Positions 8,911 to 17,649 of a DNA stretch of 64,000 nt are shown piece by piece. How positions within the stretch are numbered: position 1 is the first letter of the stretch; each line of letters begins with the position of its first letter. Below the pieces are notes generated by a model. The model saw only the letters and a list, made by a program, of their open reading frames with translations, made no database searches and was not told the DNA's origin. The stretch covers positions 1 to 64,000 of the forward strand of contig DASTFJ010000103.1 of NCBI GenBank assembly GCA_035708745.1, in the 5' to 3' direction. A program made the position numbers and the translations under genes. The DNA comes from JAMLHN01 sp035708745 (GTDB lineage: Bacteria > Chloroflexota > Chloroflexia > Thermomicrobiales > UBA6265).

Positions 8911-9374
8911 CCACCCGCCGAACTCTGCTCGTTGCCGGGGTCACGCTTCCGTTCCTTTTGGTGGCGTGCGGGAGCGATGACGCATCCGGGAGTAAGCCAC
9001 CTTCGATCGAGCTCGGACGGGACGCATGCAAACGCTGCGGAATGATCGTCTCCGAGGAACGATTTGCCAGCGGAATCGTCGATAGCGATGGCACGGCCCA
9101 GATCTTCGACGATACCGGCGAAATGGTCGCGACCGTGCAGGAGGACGGACTGAACGACCGCAAAGCATGGGTGCACGGATATCCGTCACTCGATTGGATC
9201 GATGCCCGCGAAGCCTGGTATGTCGTCACGATGGAGGTTCCGACGCCGATGGGTTCAGGAGTCTTCCCATTCGACACCGAGGCCGGAGCCAAAGAATTTG
9301 CCAGTGAACACGCAGCCACCGTCTTTTCGTGGGATGATCTGCTTGAGAACTGGACGCTCGAAGCGGTCATGTAG
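8907..9374 (+). CDS. nosL: NosL, copper-binding lipoprotein
   Basis: A 155-residue membrane lipoprotein that delivers Cu(I) to apo-NosZ. It starts with a lipoprotein signal (FLLVAC, acylated Cys near 21). The NosL copper motif CKRCGM follows at about residues 40-45, with a conserved Met directly after the CxxCG. The second half has the two NosL-fold strands and ends EFASEHAATVFSWDDLL. The ATG overlaps the nosY stop by four bases. Confidence 0.93.
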   Translation: MTTRRTLLVAGVTLPFLLVACGSDDASGSKPPSIELGRDACKRCGMIVSEERFASGIVDSDGTAQIFDDTGEMVATVQEDGLNDRKAWVHGYPSLDWIDAREAWYVVTMEVPTPMGSGVFPFDTEAGAKEFASEHAATVFSWDDLLENWTLEAVM

Positions 9375-9421
9375 GGCGGGCGCCGCCCCCGAGTTGAACG
9401 GACCAGGGAGAAGGGAGAAGA

Positions 9422-9871
9422 ATGCGTAGAGGAATCATTCTTGCGGTAGTGATTGGTCTGGCCGTCGCCGGCTTGCTTGGCGGTGTATTCCAGGGAGAAG
9501 CGCACAACGCGGCTCCCAAGGGAACACCAGCGGCATCTCCAGCCGCATCGCCGTCCGGTTCACCAGTTGCCCTGGTGGGAGACGTCAAAGCGGGCAAGGC
9601 GCTCGCATCGCAATGTCTCGCCTGCCATACCATCGACGGCAAAGTCGCGGTCGGTCCAACCTGGCTGGGACTGTATGGATCTGAGGTCGAACTCGAGGAT
9701 GGGACAACTGTCGTGGCCGACGATGCCTATCTGATCGCTTCGATCAAGGATCCGAACGCTCAGGTCGTCAAAGGCTTCCCGAAGGGCGCCATGCCCCCGT
9801 ATGGGTCGATCCTGACCGACCAGAACATCATCGATATCGTCGCGTACATTCGGTCCCTCGCGGACGAATAG
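9422..9871 (+). CDS. Membrane-anchored class I cytochrome c, probable electron donor to NosZ
   Basis: A 149-residue monohaem protein. An uncleaved or cleavable N-terminal hydrophobic helix (IILAVVIGLAVAGLLGGVF) is followed by a Pro/Ala/Ser linker (about 35-50). The haem motif CLACH is near residues 64-68 and the distal Met lies in KGAMPPYG. The domain resembles the cytochrome c fused to the end of COX subunit II (GPTWLGLYGSEVELEDGTTV). It sits last in the nos cluster, 47 bp behind nosL with GGGAGAAGGGAGAA before the ATG. Donation of electrons to CuA of NosZ is an inference from position. Confidence 0.85.
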   Translation: MRRGIILAVVIGLAVAGLLGGVFQGEAHNAAPKGTPAASPAASPSGSPVALVGDVKAGKALASQCLACHTIDGKVAVGPTWLGLYGSEVELEDGTTVVADDAYLIASIKDPNAQVVKGFPKGAMPPYGSILTDQNIIDIVAYIRSLADE

Positions 9872-9894
9872 CACCGCGATATCGGAGCGTTTTG

Positions 9895-9928
9895 CGAGCT
9901 ACGAGCGCCCAAGCGCTCGTAGCTCGTT
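9895..9928 (+). terminator. Terminator of the nos cluster
   Basis: A perfect 14-bp stem (CGAGCTACGAGCGC with GCGCTCGTAGCTCG) and a 4-base loop lie 24 bp after the cytochrome c stop. The T-tract is weak (TTCGGTATT), so termination may be partial. Confidence 0.7.
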
Positions 9929-10159
9929 CGGTATTCCTTTGATTCCGACCATTGCCCGCGGTACAGAAGCGGTACGAAAGCCGGTTCGCGGTCGTAGTGG
10001 AGTACATCTCTGCCCTTCGTCACTGCCCCAAAAGAGAGCCAATTCTGACCTCCGGTATCGGACTCGAAGGCTCACGATCACGGACGACCGTCTGCCCCGT
10101 AGAATTAGCAGTCGTTCGTCTGCCAGTGAGGCAGCAGCAATCGAGTAGGGGAAATCCAC

Positions 10160-11923
10160 GTGCGTATGTCACACCTGTTCGGCCGGACACTCCGGGCCGC
10201 GCCGAACGATGTCGAGATCGTCAGTCATCAGTTGATGCTGCGTGCGGGGATGATCCAGCCCCTTGGCTCCGGGCTCATCAGCTTGCTGCCGCTCGGCTGG
10301 CGGGTGGTGAACAAAGTCGAACAGATCGTCCGCGAGGAGATCGACGCCATCGGCGGCCAGGAGCTGCTCATGCCGGTGGTGCATCCGGCCGATATCTGGC
10401 GGGAGTCGGGTCGCTACGATCAGGTCGGCCCGGAGATGGCGAGATTTACGGATCGCGCCGACCGGGATCTGGTGCTTGCCCTCACCCATGAGGAGGTGGT
10501 CACCGATCTGGCGCGGCAGCAGATCAGCTCCTACCGCCAACTCCCGATGATCGTCTATCACCTGCAAACCAAATTTCGCGACGAGCCGCGCTCGCGCGGC
10601 GGCCTCATCCGCGTGCGTGAGTTCACCATGAAGGACTCCTACAGCTTCGATGCGGACGAGGCTGGGCTCGACCACGCGTATCACCTGCACTGGCAGGCGT
10701 ACGACCGCATCTTCCGGCGCATCGGTCTCAAGTTCATTGTCGTCGGGGCCGATGTCGGCATGATGGGCGGCACCGCCTCGCACGAATTCATGGCGTTCTC
10801 GGAAAACGGCGAAGACACGATCCTCCTCTGCAACCAATGCGGCTATGGGGCGAACCGCGAGGTCGCCAAGTTCAAGCGCGATGAGCCAGTGAACGAAGCG
10901 GCGCTTCCGCTCGAGGAAGTCGAAACACCGAACACCCCGACCATTCAGGCCCTAGCCGAGCTGCTCGGGATCCCGACCTCGAAGACGGCCAAGGCAGTGT
11001 TCTTCAAGGGGGGATCGGGGCGATTCATCTTCGCGGTCATTCGCGGCGATCTCGACGTCAACGAAACCACCTTGCGCAATGCCACCGGTGAGCGCACCAT
11101 CACCCCGGCGACGACCGAAGAGATCAGGGCGGTTGGCGCGGAACCGGGCTATGGCTCGCCGGTGGGAGTGCACGATGCCTTCATCGTGGTCGACGAATCG
11201 ATTCGCGATAGCCCGAATCTGGTCGCGGGCGCCAACCGGCCGGGATGGCATCTCAAAAACGTCAATCTCGGTCGCGATTATCAAGCCGGTCTGGTGGCCG
11301 ATATCGCCACCGCCGAAGCAGGTTTCCCATGCCCAAGCTGTGGTAATCCGCTGCACGCCACCCGGGCGATCGAGGTGGGGAATATCTTCAAGCTCGGCAC
11401 CCGCTACAGCGAAAAGCTGGGCGCCACGTATCTGGATGCGGAGGGGCAATCCCTCCCGATTGTCATGGGGTCGTATGGCATCGGTCCGGCGCGTAGCTCG
11501 GCCGCCGTGGTCGAGCAGCGGCACGATGACAAGGGAATTATCTGGCCGCTGAGCATCGCGCCGTATCACGTCTCCCTCGTCGAGCTTCCGGCGCCGAACG
11601 ATCCGGCTCCAAAGGACATCGCCGAGCGGCTCTACCGCGAGCTGGACGATCTCGGCGTCGAAGTCCTCTACGACGATCGTGACGAGCGGCCGGGTGTGAA
11701 ATTCAACGATGCCGACCTGATCGGCATCCCGTTACGGGTCGCGGTCAGCGCCCGCAATCTGAAAAACGACCAGATCGAGATCAAACGCCGCACCGCGAAG
11801 GAAGCGACCTTCGTGCCGGTCGATCAGGCGGTCGCCGAAATCGTGCGCATCCTGGCCGAGATCTCCGAAAACGAAGCGAATGAATTCGGGCTCGATCTCG
11901 AAACGACCGAGCCAAACCTCTGA
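10160..11923 (+). CDS. proS: Prolyl-tRNA synthetase, bacterial type with editing insertion
   Basis: It charges tRNA-Pro in the cytoplasm. The 587 residues match the bacterial-type class II enzyme. The order is: catalytic core with motif 2 (TKFRDEPRSRGGLIRVREFTMKDSYSFD, about 138-165), the YbaK-like editing insertion (about 225-390, starting at PTIQALAELLGIPTSKTAKAVFF), motif 3 (GSYGIGPARSSAAVVEQ near 435-450) and the anticodon-binding domain. The GTG at 10160 is nine bases after AGGGG; the ATG two codons later is possible. It is a single gene: the 230 bp upstream show no T-box. Confidence 0.96.
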   Translation: MRMSHLFGRTLRAAPNDVEIVSHQLMLRAGMIQPLGSGLISLLPLGWRVVNKVEQIVREEIDAIGGQELLMPVVHPADIWRESGRYDQVGPEMARFTDRADRDLVLALTHEEVVTDLARQQISSYRQLPMIVYHLQTKFRDEPRSRGGLIRVREFTMKDSYSFDADEAGLDHAYHLHWQAYDRIFRRIGLKFIVVGADVGMMGGTASHEFMAFSENGEDTILLCNQCGYGANREVAKFKRDEPVNEAALPLEEVETPNTPTIQALAELLGIPTSKTAKAVFFKGGSGRFIFAVIRGDLDVNETTLRNATGERTITPATTEEIRAVGAEPGYGSPVGVHDAFIVVDESIRDSPNLVAGANRPGWHLKNVNLGRDYQAGLVADIATAEAGFPCPSCGNPLHATRAIEVGNIFKLGTRYSEKLGATYLDAEGQSLPIVMGSYGIGPARSSAAVVEQRHDDKGIIWPLSIAPYHVSLVELPAPNDPAPKDIAERLYRELDDLGVEVLYDDRDERPGVKFNDADLIGIPLRVAVSARNLKNDQIEIKRRTAKEATFVPVDQAVAEIVRILAEISENEANEFGLDLETTEPNL

Positions 11924-11984
11924 TCTATGCTGGTCGTAGCGAACGGCCTCTGTACCCTCCCGGTGAACGTGCGTTTCGTCAGGC

Positions 11985-13463
11985 CTACGGTGCTGGACGC
12001 GACTCGGCCCAACCGAGCAAGAGCGAATCGGGCACCGTCGCGATCGTTGAGCCGTCTACCAGAGAGGTGACCGTCACCGTGGAGATTCGCCCCTCGCCGA
12101 TCGTGTCGAAGGCCGCCACGGCGAGCTGGCAGCCATCGGGGGAAACCCTGGCCGCGAGATTGCCGGACGAGGCGCCGACCTGGCTGGAGCTTCCGTTCTC
12201 GCCGTCGATCAGCCACATGCGCCCCGTTCCGGGGCTGACGGCATCGATCAGTGTGTAGCGGCCGGCATCATCCCCGCCGGTGAGGTAGGTCCACACTTCG
12301 GTGGAATCCTGGGTTAGAGCGGTCGATACCTGCCCGGTGGCGAGATCGACGGATGGATAGGAAGTGCCGGGCGTGCCGGGACTCTGCTGGGCCGATGGCA
12401 AGAACGTGACCGCCGCCTGCCGATCGTTGGTCGACGGCGGGATCATGTCTTCGAGATCGGTCAGCTCGACTGTCGTACCGGTGGCGGTATCGAGCCAGAA
12501 CCAGACGGCGCCGTCATCACCTCGGTCGTCGCCCACCAATAGGTAGCGTCCCGTGGGATCGCCGGTCAGTCCCAACGTCGCGCCCCGCCAGGTGAAGAGC
12601 TCGCTGGGGTCCATGAAGCCGTTTTGAAATGCGAGGAGCGACTGGCCGTCGATCAACAGGACCGCGTCGCTCGATGCCGCATCGAGATAGTTGGCGCTTG
12701 GCGTTTCTCCCACGAATGACGCATCACCGCTCGCCAGATCGCGCGACCAGACTTCAACAACGTTGTCGGTCTTGGTGGCGTAGATCAGGGAACCGCCGTC
12801 GGCGCTGAAACCAGGGAAAGGTAACGTCGGATCTGCGGAAATCTGGATCGGATCTCCAGGCGTTTCCAGCGAAACCAGATAGCCGGTATCGACACTGAAG
12901 AATTCCGCCCATTTGCCTCCGGGCGCGATGGCCGCGCTGTCGATCACGCCTCCGTCCGGCAGCAGCGTCACCAGATCGACCGCCTGCCCGCTGCGCAGAT
13001 CGACTAGCCAGACCGAGGTGGGTCCGCCGGTGAAGAGCATGAAATCGGAGATGGCGGCATTGTCATAAGTGGGGAGAGTGAAGGAGATCAACGGTTGCTC
13101 ATCCTCCGGAATCTGGATGGGCATGACCGAGCCGCTCGCGGTATCGAGCAGGGAATAGATCCCGCCCAGAGAGCGCAGGATGGCAGTGCCGTCCCGCGAC
13201 GAGGGCATCACCATACCCGGCTGCGCGGCCGTGAAGCGCGCGAGCTCGCCACTGGCATCGACCAAACGGACGACATCGTCAGAGAGGGGATGCCCAACAG
13301 GTTGCGGCGCGACGGCTACGGCGTAGGAACCGCAGGGTGTTTGTTGCGCGATCGCTGGCGCGGGTGCTTGCCATGCGAGAACCAGCGCCAGCAAAACGAC
13401 GCCGATCCTCGTGCGGCCGAATCGATCATGCGAGCACCTTTTCCAGAACCCCGATGAACTCAT
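11985..13463 (-). CDS. Secreted WD40-like/beta-propeller protein of unknown function
   Basis: A 492-residue exported protein. The ATG at 13463 has GAGGAG seven bases upstream and lies inside the 3' end of lysJ (38-bp overlap). A signal peptide (RIGVVLLALVLAWQAPAPAIAQ) precedes repeated strand motifs of the TolB/WD40 type (FSADGGSLIYATKTDNVVEVWSRD, GDPTGRYLLVGDDRGDDGAVWFWLD, VSPDGCQLAVAAFD). No catalytic motif is seen. It is probably cotranscribed with the lysine genes through the overlap, but nothing suggests a role in lysine synthesis. Confidence 0.75.
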   Translation of the reverse strand: MSSSGFWKRCSHDRFGRTRIGVVLLALVLAWQAPAPAIAQQTPCGSYAVAVAPQPVGHPLSDDVVRLVDASGELARFTAAQPGMVMPSSRDGTAILRSLGGIYSLLDTASGSVMPIQIPEDEQPLISFTLPTYDNAAISDFMLFTGGPTSVWLVDLRSGQAVDLVTLLPDGGVIDSAAIAPGGKWAEFFSVDTGYLVSLETPGDPIQISADPTLPFPGFSADGGSLIYATKTDNVVEVWSRDLASGDASFVGETPSANYLDAASSDAVLLIDGQSLLAFQNGFMDPSELFTWRGATLGLTGDPTGRYLLVGDDRGDDGAVWFWLDTATGTTVELTDLEDMIPPSTNDRQAAVTFLPSAQQSPGTPGTSYPSVDLATGQVSTALTQDSTEVWTYLTGGDDAGRYTLIDAVSPGTGRMWLIDGENGSSSQVGASSGNLAARVSPDGCQLAVAAFDTIGEGRISTVTVTSLVDGSTIATVPDSLLLGWAESRPAP

Positions 13464-14610
13464 CGACCTGCTCCTCTTCCCAGACCAGCGGTGGCAGGAG
13501 CCGGAAGACGACCGGGCTGGCGGGGAGGGCCAGTACGCCGTTTTCCTGGAGCGCACGCAGGGTCGGGGTAATGCGTTCTTTCATTTCGACCCCGATCATA
13601 AACCCGCGGCCGCGCACCTGCCGGATCTTCGGACTTTCCAGCGCTTCGATGCCGGACATCAACCGGGCCCCGAGCTCGGCGGAGCGGGCATAGATATTCC
13701 GATTCTGGAATGCCTGCAAGGTGGTGACGATTGCCCGGGACGCCAGCGGGTTGCCGCCAAAGGTGGTGCCGTGCGCGCCGCCGACCGTTGTTTCCGAGAT
13801 TGCCTCGGTGACCATGGTCACCCCCACCGGGAAGCCGTTTCCGATTGCCTTGGCGGTGCAGAGGATGTCGGGCGAAACCCCGGCATGGGAAATGGCAAAT
13901 GGCGCGCCGGTGCGGAATCCGGTCTGCACTTCGTCAGCGATCAGCAAGGCGCCGTTGGCGGTGGCCAGCTCGCGGACCGCGCGCAGGTAGTCATCGTCCG
14001 CCGGGAAAATGCCGGCCTCGCCCTGCACCGGTTCGAGGATGATGACGGCGGTCTCCTCGTTCACCTCGGCAGTCAACGCATCGAGATCGTTGAAGGCGAC
14101 ATGCGTGACCGGGATCGGCAATGGCTCGAAGGGCTTGCGGTACTTCGGATCGAAGGTGGCGGAAAGCGCGCCGAGCGTGCGGCCGTGATACCCCCGGCGC
14201 AGGGCAACGACCTTGTGTCGCCCGGTCGCCATCATGGCGAACTTGAGACCAGCCTCGATCGATTCCGCGCCGGAATTGCTCATGAAATAGCGCGTCAATC
14301 CGTCCGGGGCGATCTGCTCGATCGACGCCAGCGCGGCGGCTCGCGCGTCGTTATAGAAGCTTTGATGGCAGGTGGTCAGCCTGGAGAGCTGATCGGACAT
14401 GGCCTCGGCGAAGACTGGATCGGCATGACCGAGCGCGGCCACGCCATAGTTGCTCATAGCGTCGAGATAGCGTTTGCCCTCGGAATCGTAGAGATAGCTT
14501 CCTTCCCCGCGCACCAGGGCGATATCGCGTTTGGCATAGAGGGGGAGCTGGAAGTCGTTCTCCAATTCCTGAATGGAGTCGATGGCGAGCATATGTGGCG
14601 GCATGGTCAT
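13426..14610 (-). CDS. lysJ: LysW-amino-acid-semialdehyde aminotransferase (LysJ/ArgD family)
   Basis: This PLP class III aminotransferase converts LysW-bound aminoadipate semialdehyde (or glutamate semialdehyde) to the LysW-bound diamine. The 394 residues start at the ATG at 14610, shortly after GAGG. Family features are SNSGAESIEAGLKFA (phosphate-binding), GYHGRTLGALSATF, LEPVQGEAGI, ADEVQTGFRTG, the PLP lysine in CTAKAIGNGFPVG (about 252) and HGTTFGGNPLAS. By sequence alone it could be ArgD or LysJ; the LysW cluster context favours LysJ, probably serving both lysine and ornithine synthesis. Confidence 0.9.
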   Translation of the reverse strand: MTMPPHMLAIDSIQELENDFQLPLYAKRDIALVRGEGSYLYDSEGKRYLDAMSNYGVAALGHADPVFAEAMSDQLSRLTTCHQSFYNDARAAALASIEQIAPDGLTRYFMSNSGAESIEAGLKFAMMATGRHKVVALRRGYHGRTLGALSATFDPKYRKPFEPLPIPVTHVAFNDLDALTAEVNEETAVIILEPVQGEAGIFPADDDYLRAVRELATANGALLIADEVQTGFRTGAPFAISHAGVSPDILCTAKAIGNGFPVGVTMVTEAISETTVGGAHGTTFGGNPLASRAIVTTLQAFQNRNIYARSAELGARLMSGIEALESPKIRQVRGRGFMIGVEMKERITPTLRALQENGVLALPASPVVFRLLPPLVWEEEQVDEFIGVLEKVLA

Positions 14611-14679
14611 GGTGTCCTCTGGGTCTGGTCGATCGAATGGCGGTTGGTTGTGCGTGGTGCCAGTTGGGCCCGAAAAATG

Positions 14680-14763
14680 AGAGAGATTCTTCGCGTTGCT
14701 CAAAATGACAATATGGAGAGGTCGCCCCTCACCTGTCATCCTGAACGAAGTGAAGGATCTCTC
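14680..14763 (-). repeat. GAAG-rich interspersed repeat, inverted pair (lysJ-lysZ gap)
   Basis: Two copies of a roughly 30-bp sequence with core CATCCTGAACGAAGTGAAGG face each other (14680-14710 reversed, 14734-14763 forward) and could fold as a hairpin. Related copies occur at 16545, 17650/17759 and 31916. Confidence 0.7.
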
Positions 14764-14795
14764 TTCGTCGGCGTCTCCTCGGCGGATTCCTTCAT

Positions 14796-15623
14796 TTAGA
14801 TCGTCGCGTGGTCGGCGTAGTCGATGACGGTCCCTTCGCCTGCCATCGCCCGTTGGAGCGGGTGTTTGGCGCGGGCGTCGGAGAAGACGACCTTGCCGAC
14901 CCCGCGCTCGATGGCTTTGATGGCCGATTCGACTTTCACTTTCATGCGACCCTGCGCCGATTCGAGGGCGGTTTCGGGGTCGGAAATGTCGATCTCGCGG
15001 ATGAGGGTCGATTCGTCGTCTTTGTCGGCCAGTAGGCCCGGCGTGTCCGAGAAGAAATAGATCGCGTCCGCGCCCAAATCGATCGCCAGCTCGAGGGAGA
15101 GCTTGTCACCGTCGACATTGATCGGTGTGCCTTCCGATACGGCCAGCGCCGGCGGAGTGAGCACCGGCAGATACCCGGCATCGAGCAGGAGTCGAATCAG
15201 GGTGGTATCCACCTGCTCGATGGTGCCCGCATGATCGTCGCGCAGCACTTTCGATTTCCCGTCTTCGATCACGCGGATGGCCGACTTGCGCCGGCCCGTG
15301 GCAATCCGCCCGTCGATGCCGGTGAGACCGACCGCATTGACGCCCACCTGTTGTAGCTGGGCGACAATCCGCTTGTTGACCTTGCCGGCGTAAGCCATCA
15401 GCATCAGGTCGATGGTCTCGGCATCGGTATAGCGGCTCACGCGTCCTTTTTCGTTCGTCACCATACGGGGCGGTTTGCCGAGATCCTTGCTGAGCTGGCT
15501 GAACTCGGCATTGCCGCCGTGCACCAGCACAGCCGGTTGCTCCAGCGTGGCGAAGTCCTCCGCGAAGTTCGCATATGACTCCTGCGTGATCCCGGCGCCT
15601 CCGCCGATCTTGACGACGATCAT
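14796..15623 (-). CDS. lysZ: [LysW]-aminoadipate/glutamate kinase
   Basis: This amino-acid kinase phosphorylates the side chain of LysW-linked aminoadipate (or glutamate). The 275 residues start MIVVKIGGGAG, with AGGA six bases before the ATG. The glycine-rich KIGGGAG, the second loop VHGGNAEFSQLSK (about 38-50), the long LysZ-type loop with MVTNEKGRVSRYTD, INVDGDKLSLELA and the C-terminal GRMKVKVESA (ATP-binding lysine) are all present. The family includes ArgB; the MVTNEKGRVSRYT segment and its neighbours indicate the LysW-dependent form. The LLM gene ends 16 bp upstream. Confidence 0.93.
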   Translation of the reverse strand: MIVVKIGGGAGITQESYANFAEDFATLEQPAVLVHGGNAEFSQLSKDLGKPPRMVTNEKGRVSRYTDAETIDLMLMAYAGKVNKRIVAQLQQVGVNAVGLTGIDGRIATGRRKSAIRVIEDGKSKVLRDDHAGTIEQVDTTLIRLLLDAGYLPVLTPPALAVSEGTPINVDGDKLSLELAIDLGADAIYFFSDTPGLLADKDDESTLIREIDISDPETALESAQGRMKVKVESAIKAIERGVGKVVFSDARAKHPLQRAMAGEGTVIDYADHATI

Positions 15624-15639
15624 CCGCTTCCTTTCTCTC

Positions 15640-16458
15640 CTAGAGCTGCGGCGGTCCGGCCGCGATGCGCTCCCGAACGGCCGGAATGCCGCCGGGAACG
15701 GTCCACATCGATTCGATCCACCAGGTCGCGCCATTGGCCGCAAGATCGCGCACATTGTCCAACGCGACCTCGTCGCCAATTGGAGTCAACCCCTCGACCG
15801 CAATATCGAACGTTTCGAGGTTCGCCCCCAGATGTTCGAGCTCTGCGCGCAGGGCCGGTAGCTGCGAGGGTCCAGGCGTCGACCAATTGCCGTCCGCATC
15901 GCGGGCGTTGGGCAGTACGCCGTCCCACCGGGCGGCGCGGCGCATGGATGCCTTGCTGCCCATGAGTCCGACATTCCAGATGGGAATGCGCGGTTGTTGT
16001 ACTGGAATGACTTCGCCCATCGGCGCTGTCCAGTCGACGTGATAGTGCTGGCCGTCGTAGGTAAATGGCCTTCCGGTCCAGAACTGTTCCAGCAGTTCGA
16101 GCGATTCGTCCATCAGCTCGGCGCGTTTCTTGCGGTCGGTTTCCTCGCCGACCTGCGCGAACCCGGTATCGAGCGCACCCAACCCCGCGCAAAGCAACGC
16201 GCGTCCGTCCGAGATCATATCGAGCGTCACCAGCTCACTGGCCAGCTTCCAGGGACGGCGGCGTGAAGGCGGCGTGAGCAAGGTGCCGAGCCGAATGCGC
16301 TCGGTCCGGGCGGCCATTCCGCCAAGCACGACCCACGGATCGATCCCGTAGACCGTTTCCCAGCCGAAGGCTGCATCCCAGCCGGCGTGCTCGATTTCGA
16401 CCGCCAGCTCCAGAAACTCCTTGGCGGTGGCGTAGGGAATGACGAATCCGAATTTCAT
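15640..16458 (-). CDS. LLM-class (luciferase-like, probably F420-dependent) oxidoreductase
   Basis: A 272-residue luciferase-like TIM-barrel protein. Family features are MKFGFVIPYATAKEFLELAVEIEHAGWDAAFGWE (first strand/helix), LGGMAARTERIRLGTLLTPPSRRRPWKLA, and LLCAGLGALDTGFAQVGEE. The ATG at 16458 has GAGGTG upstream. Members use F420 or FMN to oxidise or reduce small molecules; the substrate is unknown. It sits between lysY and lysZ, 16 bp from lysZ, in the same direction, so it is cotranscribed with lysine genes although the known LysW pathway needs no such enzyme. Confidence 0.85.
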   Translation of the reverse strand: MKFGFVIPYATAKEFLELAVEIEHAGWDAAFGWETVYGIDPWVVLGGMAARTERIRLGTLLTPPSRRRPWKLASELVTLDMISDGRALLCAGLGALDTGFAQVGEETDRKKRAELMDESLELLEQFWTGRPFTYDGQHYHVDWTAPMGEVIPVQQPRIPIWNVGLMGSKASMRRAARWDGVLPNARDADGNWSTPGPSQLPALRAELEHLGANLETFDIAVEGLTPIGDEVALDNVRDLAANGATWWIESMWTVPGGIPAVRERIAAGPPQL

Positions 16459-16544
16459 CGATCACCTCACATGCGGTTGTCGAACCCACGGTTCGTATGA
16501 CGCATGGATGGAGAGTTGTGTCAGATTGCTCCGGGACCCGGACG

Positions 16545-16574
16545 AGAGGTCCCTCCACTTCGGTCGGGACGACG
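16545..16574 (-). repeat. GAAG-rich interspersed repeat, single copy (LLM-lysY gap)
   Basis: A degenerate reversed copy (GAGGTCCCTCCACTTCGGTC, then GGGACGACGA) of the repeat found at 14680, 17650 and 31916. Confidence 0.5.
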
Positions 16575-16575
16575 A

Positions 16576-17625
16576 TTAGATCGGGTGCAGGCCGGCGAAG
16601 TCGATTCCGCAGGTTTCTTCGTAGCCCATGCGGATGTTGAAGGATTGCACGGCTTGCCCGGAAGCGCCTTTCATCAGATTGTCGAGGGCAGCCATGACGA
16701 CCACGCGGTTGGAATGCGGATCGCGCTCGAAACCGACATCGCAATAGTTCGAGCCGGAGAGGATTTTCGGTTCCGGATAGCGGTGGATGCCGCTCGATTC
16801 CTTCACCACCCGCAAGAAGGGCTCTTCTTTATAGGCTTGCCGGTAGATGGCCCAGACTTCTTTGTCCGACATCGGCTCCTTGAGATAGACATGCGAGGTT
16901 GCCAGGATGCCGCGCACCGCCTCGACCGAGGTGGCCGAAAACGCGATTTCGGGCACGTTGCCGTCGAAGGTCAGCTCCTGGATGATCTCTCCGCTGTGCC
17001 GGTGCCCGGTCGGTTTGAAGGAGCGGATCACGCCGGCCCGTTCTGGATGGTGCGAGGCGAGCCCTGGCGATCCGCCGGATCCAGAGGAGCCGGTCTTGGC
17101 TTCGATGACGGTTGGCAGGTCGAGATTCACCACTCCGGCCCGGAAGAGGGGATAGAGTCCCAGGATCGAGGTGGTCGCCATGCAGCCGGCGCTGGAGATC
17201 AGATTCGCATCGCGGATCGCATCGCGGTGCAGCTCGGGGATGCCATAGACGAACTCGTTCAGCATTTCCGGCAGGGTGTGCTCGTGGTCGTACCACGTTG
17301 GATAACCGTCCGGGGAGTTGAGCCGAAAGTCCGCGCTGAGATCGATCACGATCGGAGCAAGTCGACGGAACTCCTCCATCTTCTTCATGGAGGCGCCGTG
17401 CGGGGTCGCCACGAAGAGCACATCGACCGGATCGATGTTGTCGACACTGACGAACTTGAGCTGGGTGCGCTTGCGCAGATTGGGATGCATCGAAAAGACG
17501 AACTTGCCGGCATTGCGCTCGGAGGTGACTTGCTGCACCTCGGTCATGGGGTGACTAAGCAGGAGCCGCAGCAGCTCGCCGCCCGCGTACCCCGACCCTC
17601 CGATGATCGACGTCTTGACTGCCAT
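16576..17625 (-). CDS. lysY: [LysW]-aminoadipyl/glutamyl phosphate reductase
   Basis: This NADPH-dependent reductase makes the LysW-bound semialdehyde from the acyl phosphate made by LysZ. The 349 residues begin MAVKTSIIGGSGYAGGELLRLLL (Rossmann nucleotide motif). The catalytic cysteine lies in ISSAGCMATTSILG (near 150), followed by EAKTGSSGSGGSPGLASHHPER and FKPTGHRHSGEIIQEL. The fold is that of ArgC; the GSSGSGGSPG-type loop and the LysW cluster favour LysY. The ATG at 17625 has GGAAGG ten bases upstream. Confidence 0.93.
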   Translation of the reverse strand: MAVKTSIIGGSGYAGGELLRLLLSHPMTEVQQVTSERNAGKFVFSMHPNLRKRTQLKFVSVDNIDPVDVLFVATPHGASMKKMEEFRRLAPIVIDLSADFRLNSPDGYPTWYDHEHTLPEMLNEFVYGIPELHRDAIRDANLISSAGCMATTSILGLYPLFRAGVVNLDLPTVIEAKTGSSGSGGSPGLASHHPERAGVIRSFKPTGHRHSGEIIQELTFDGNVPEIAFSATSVEAVRGILATSHVYLKEPMSDKEVWAIYRQAYKEEPFLRVVKESSGIHRYPEPKILSGSNYCDVGFERDPHSNRVVVMAALDNLMKGASGQAVQSFNIRMGYEETCGIDFAGLHPI

Positions 17626-17649
17626 TTCCTGTGAACCTTCCTGCCCTAT

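Noticed and set aside
9939..10491. Open frames upstream of and overlapping the proS start
   Set aside because: Out of frame with proS, Arg-rich and lacking any family signature.
13411..14799. Open frame of 462 codons on the plus strand across lysJ
   Set aside because: It is antisense to lysJ and includes repeat sequence; no ribosome site or recognisable domain.
16504..17634. Long open frame on the plus strand across lysY (376 codons)
   Set aside because: It lies opposite a clear lysY gene and its translation shows no family features; it is an artefact of high GC content.
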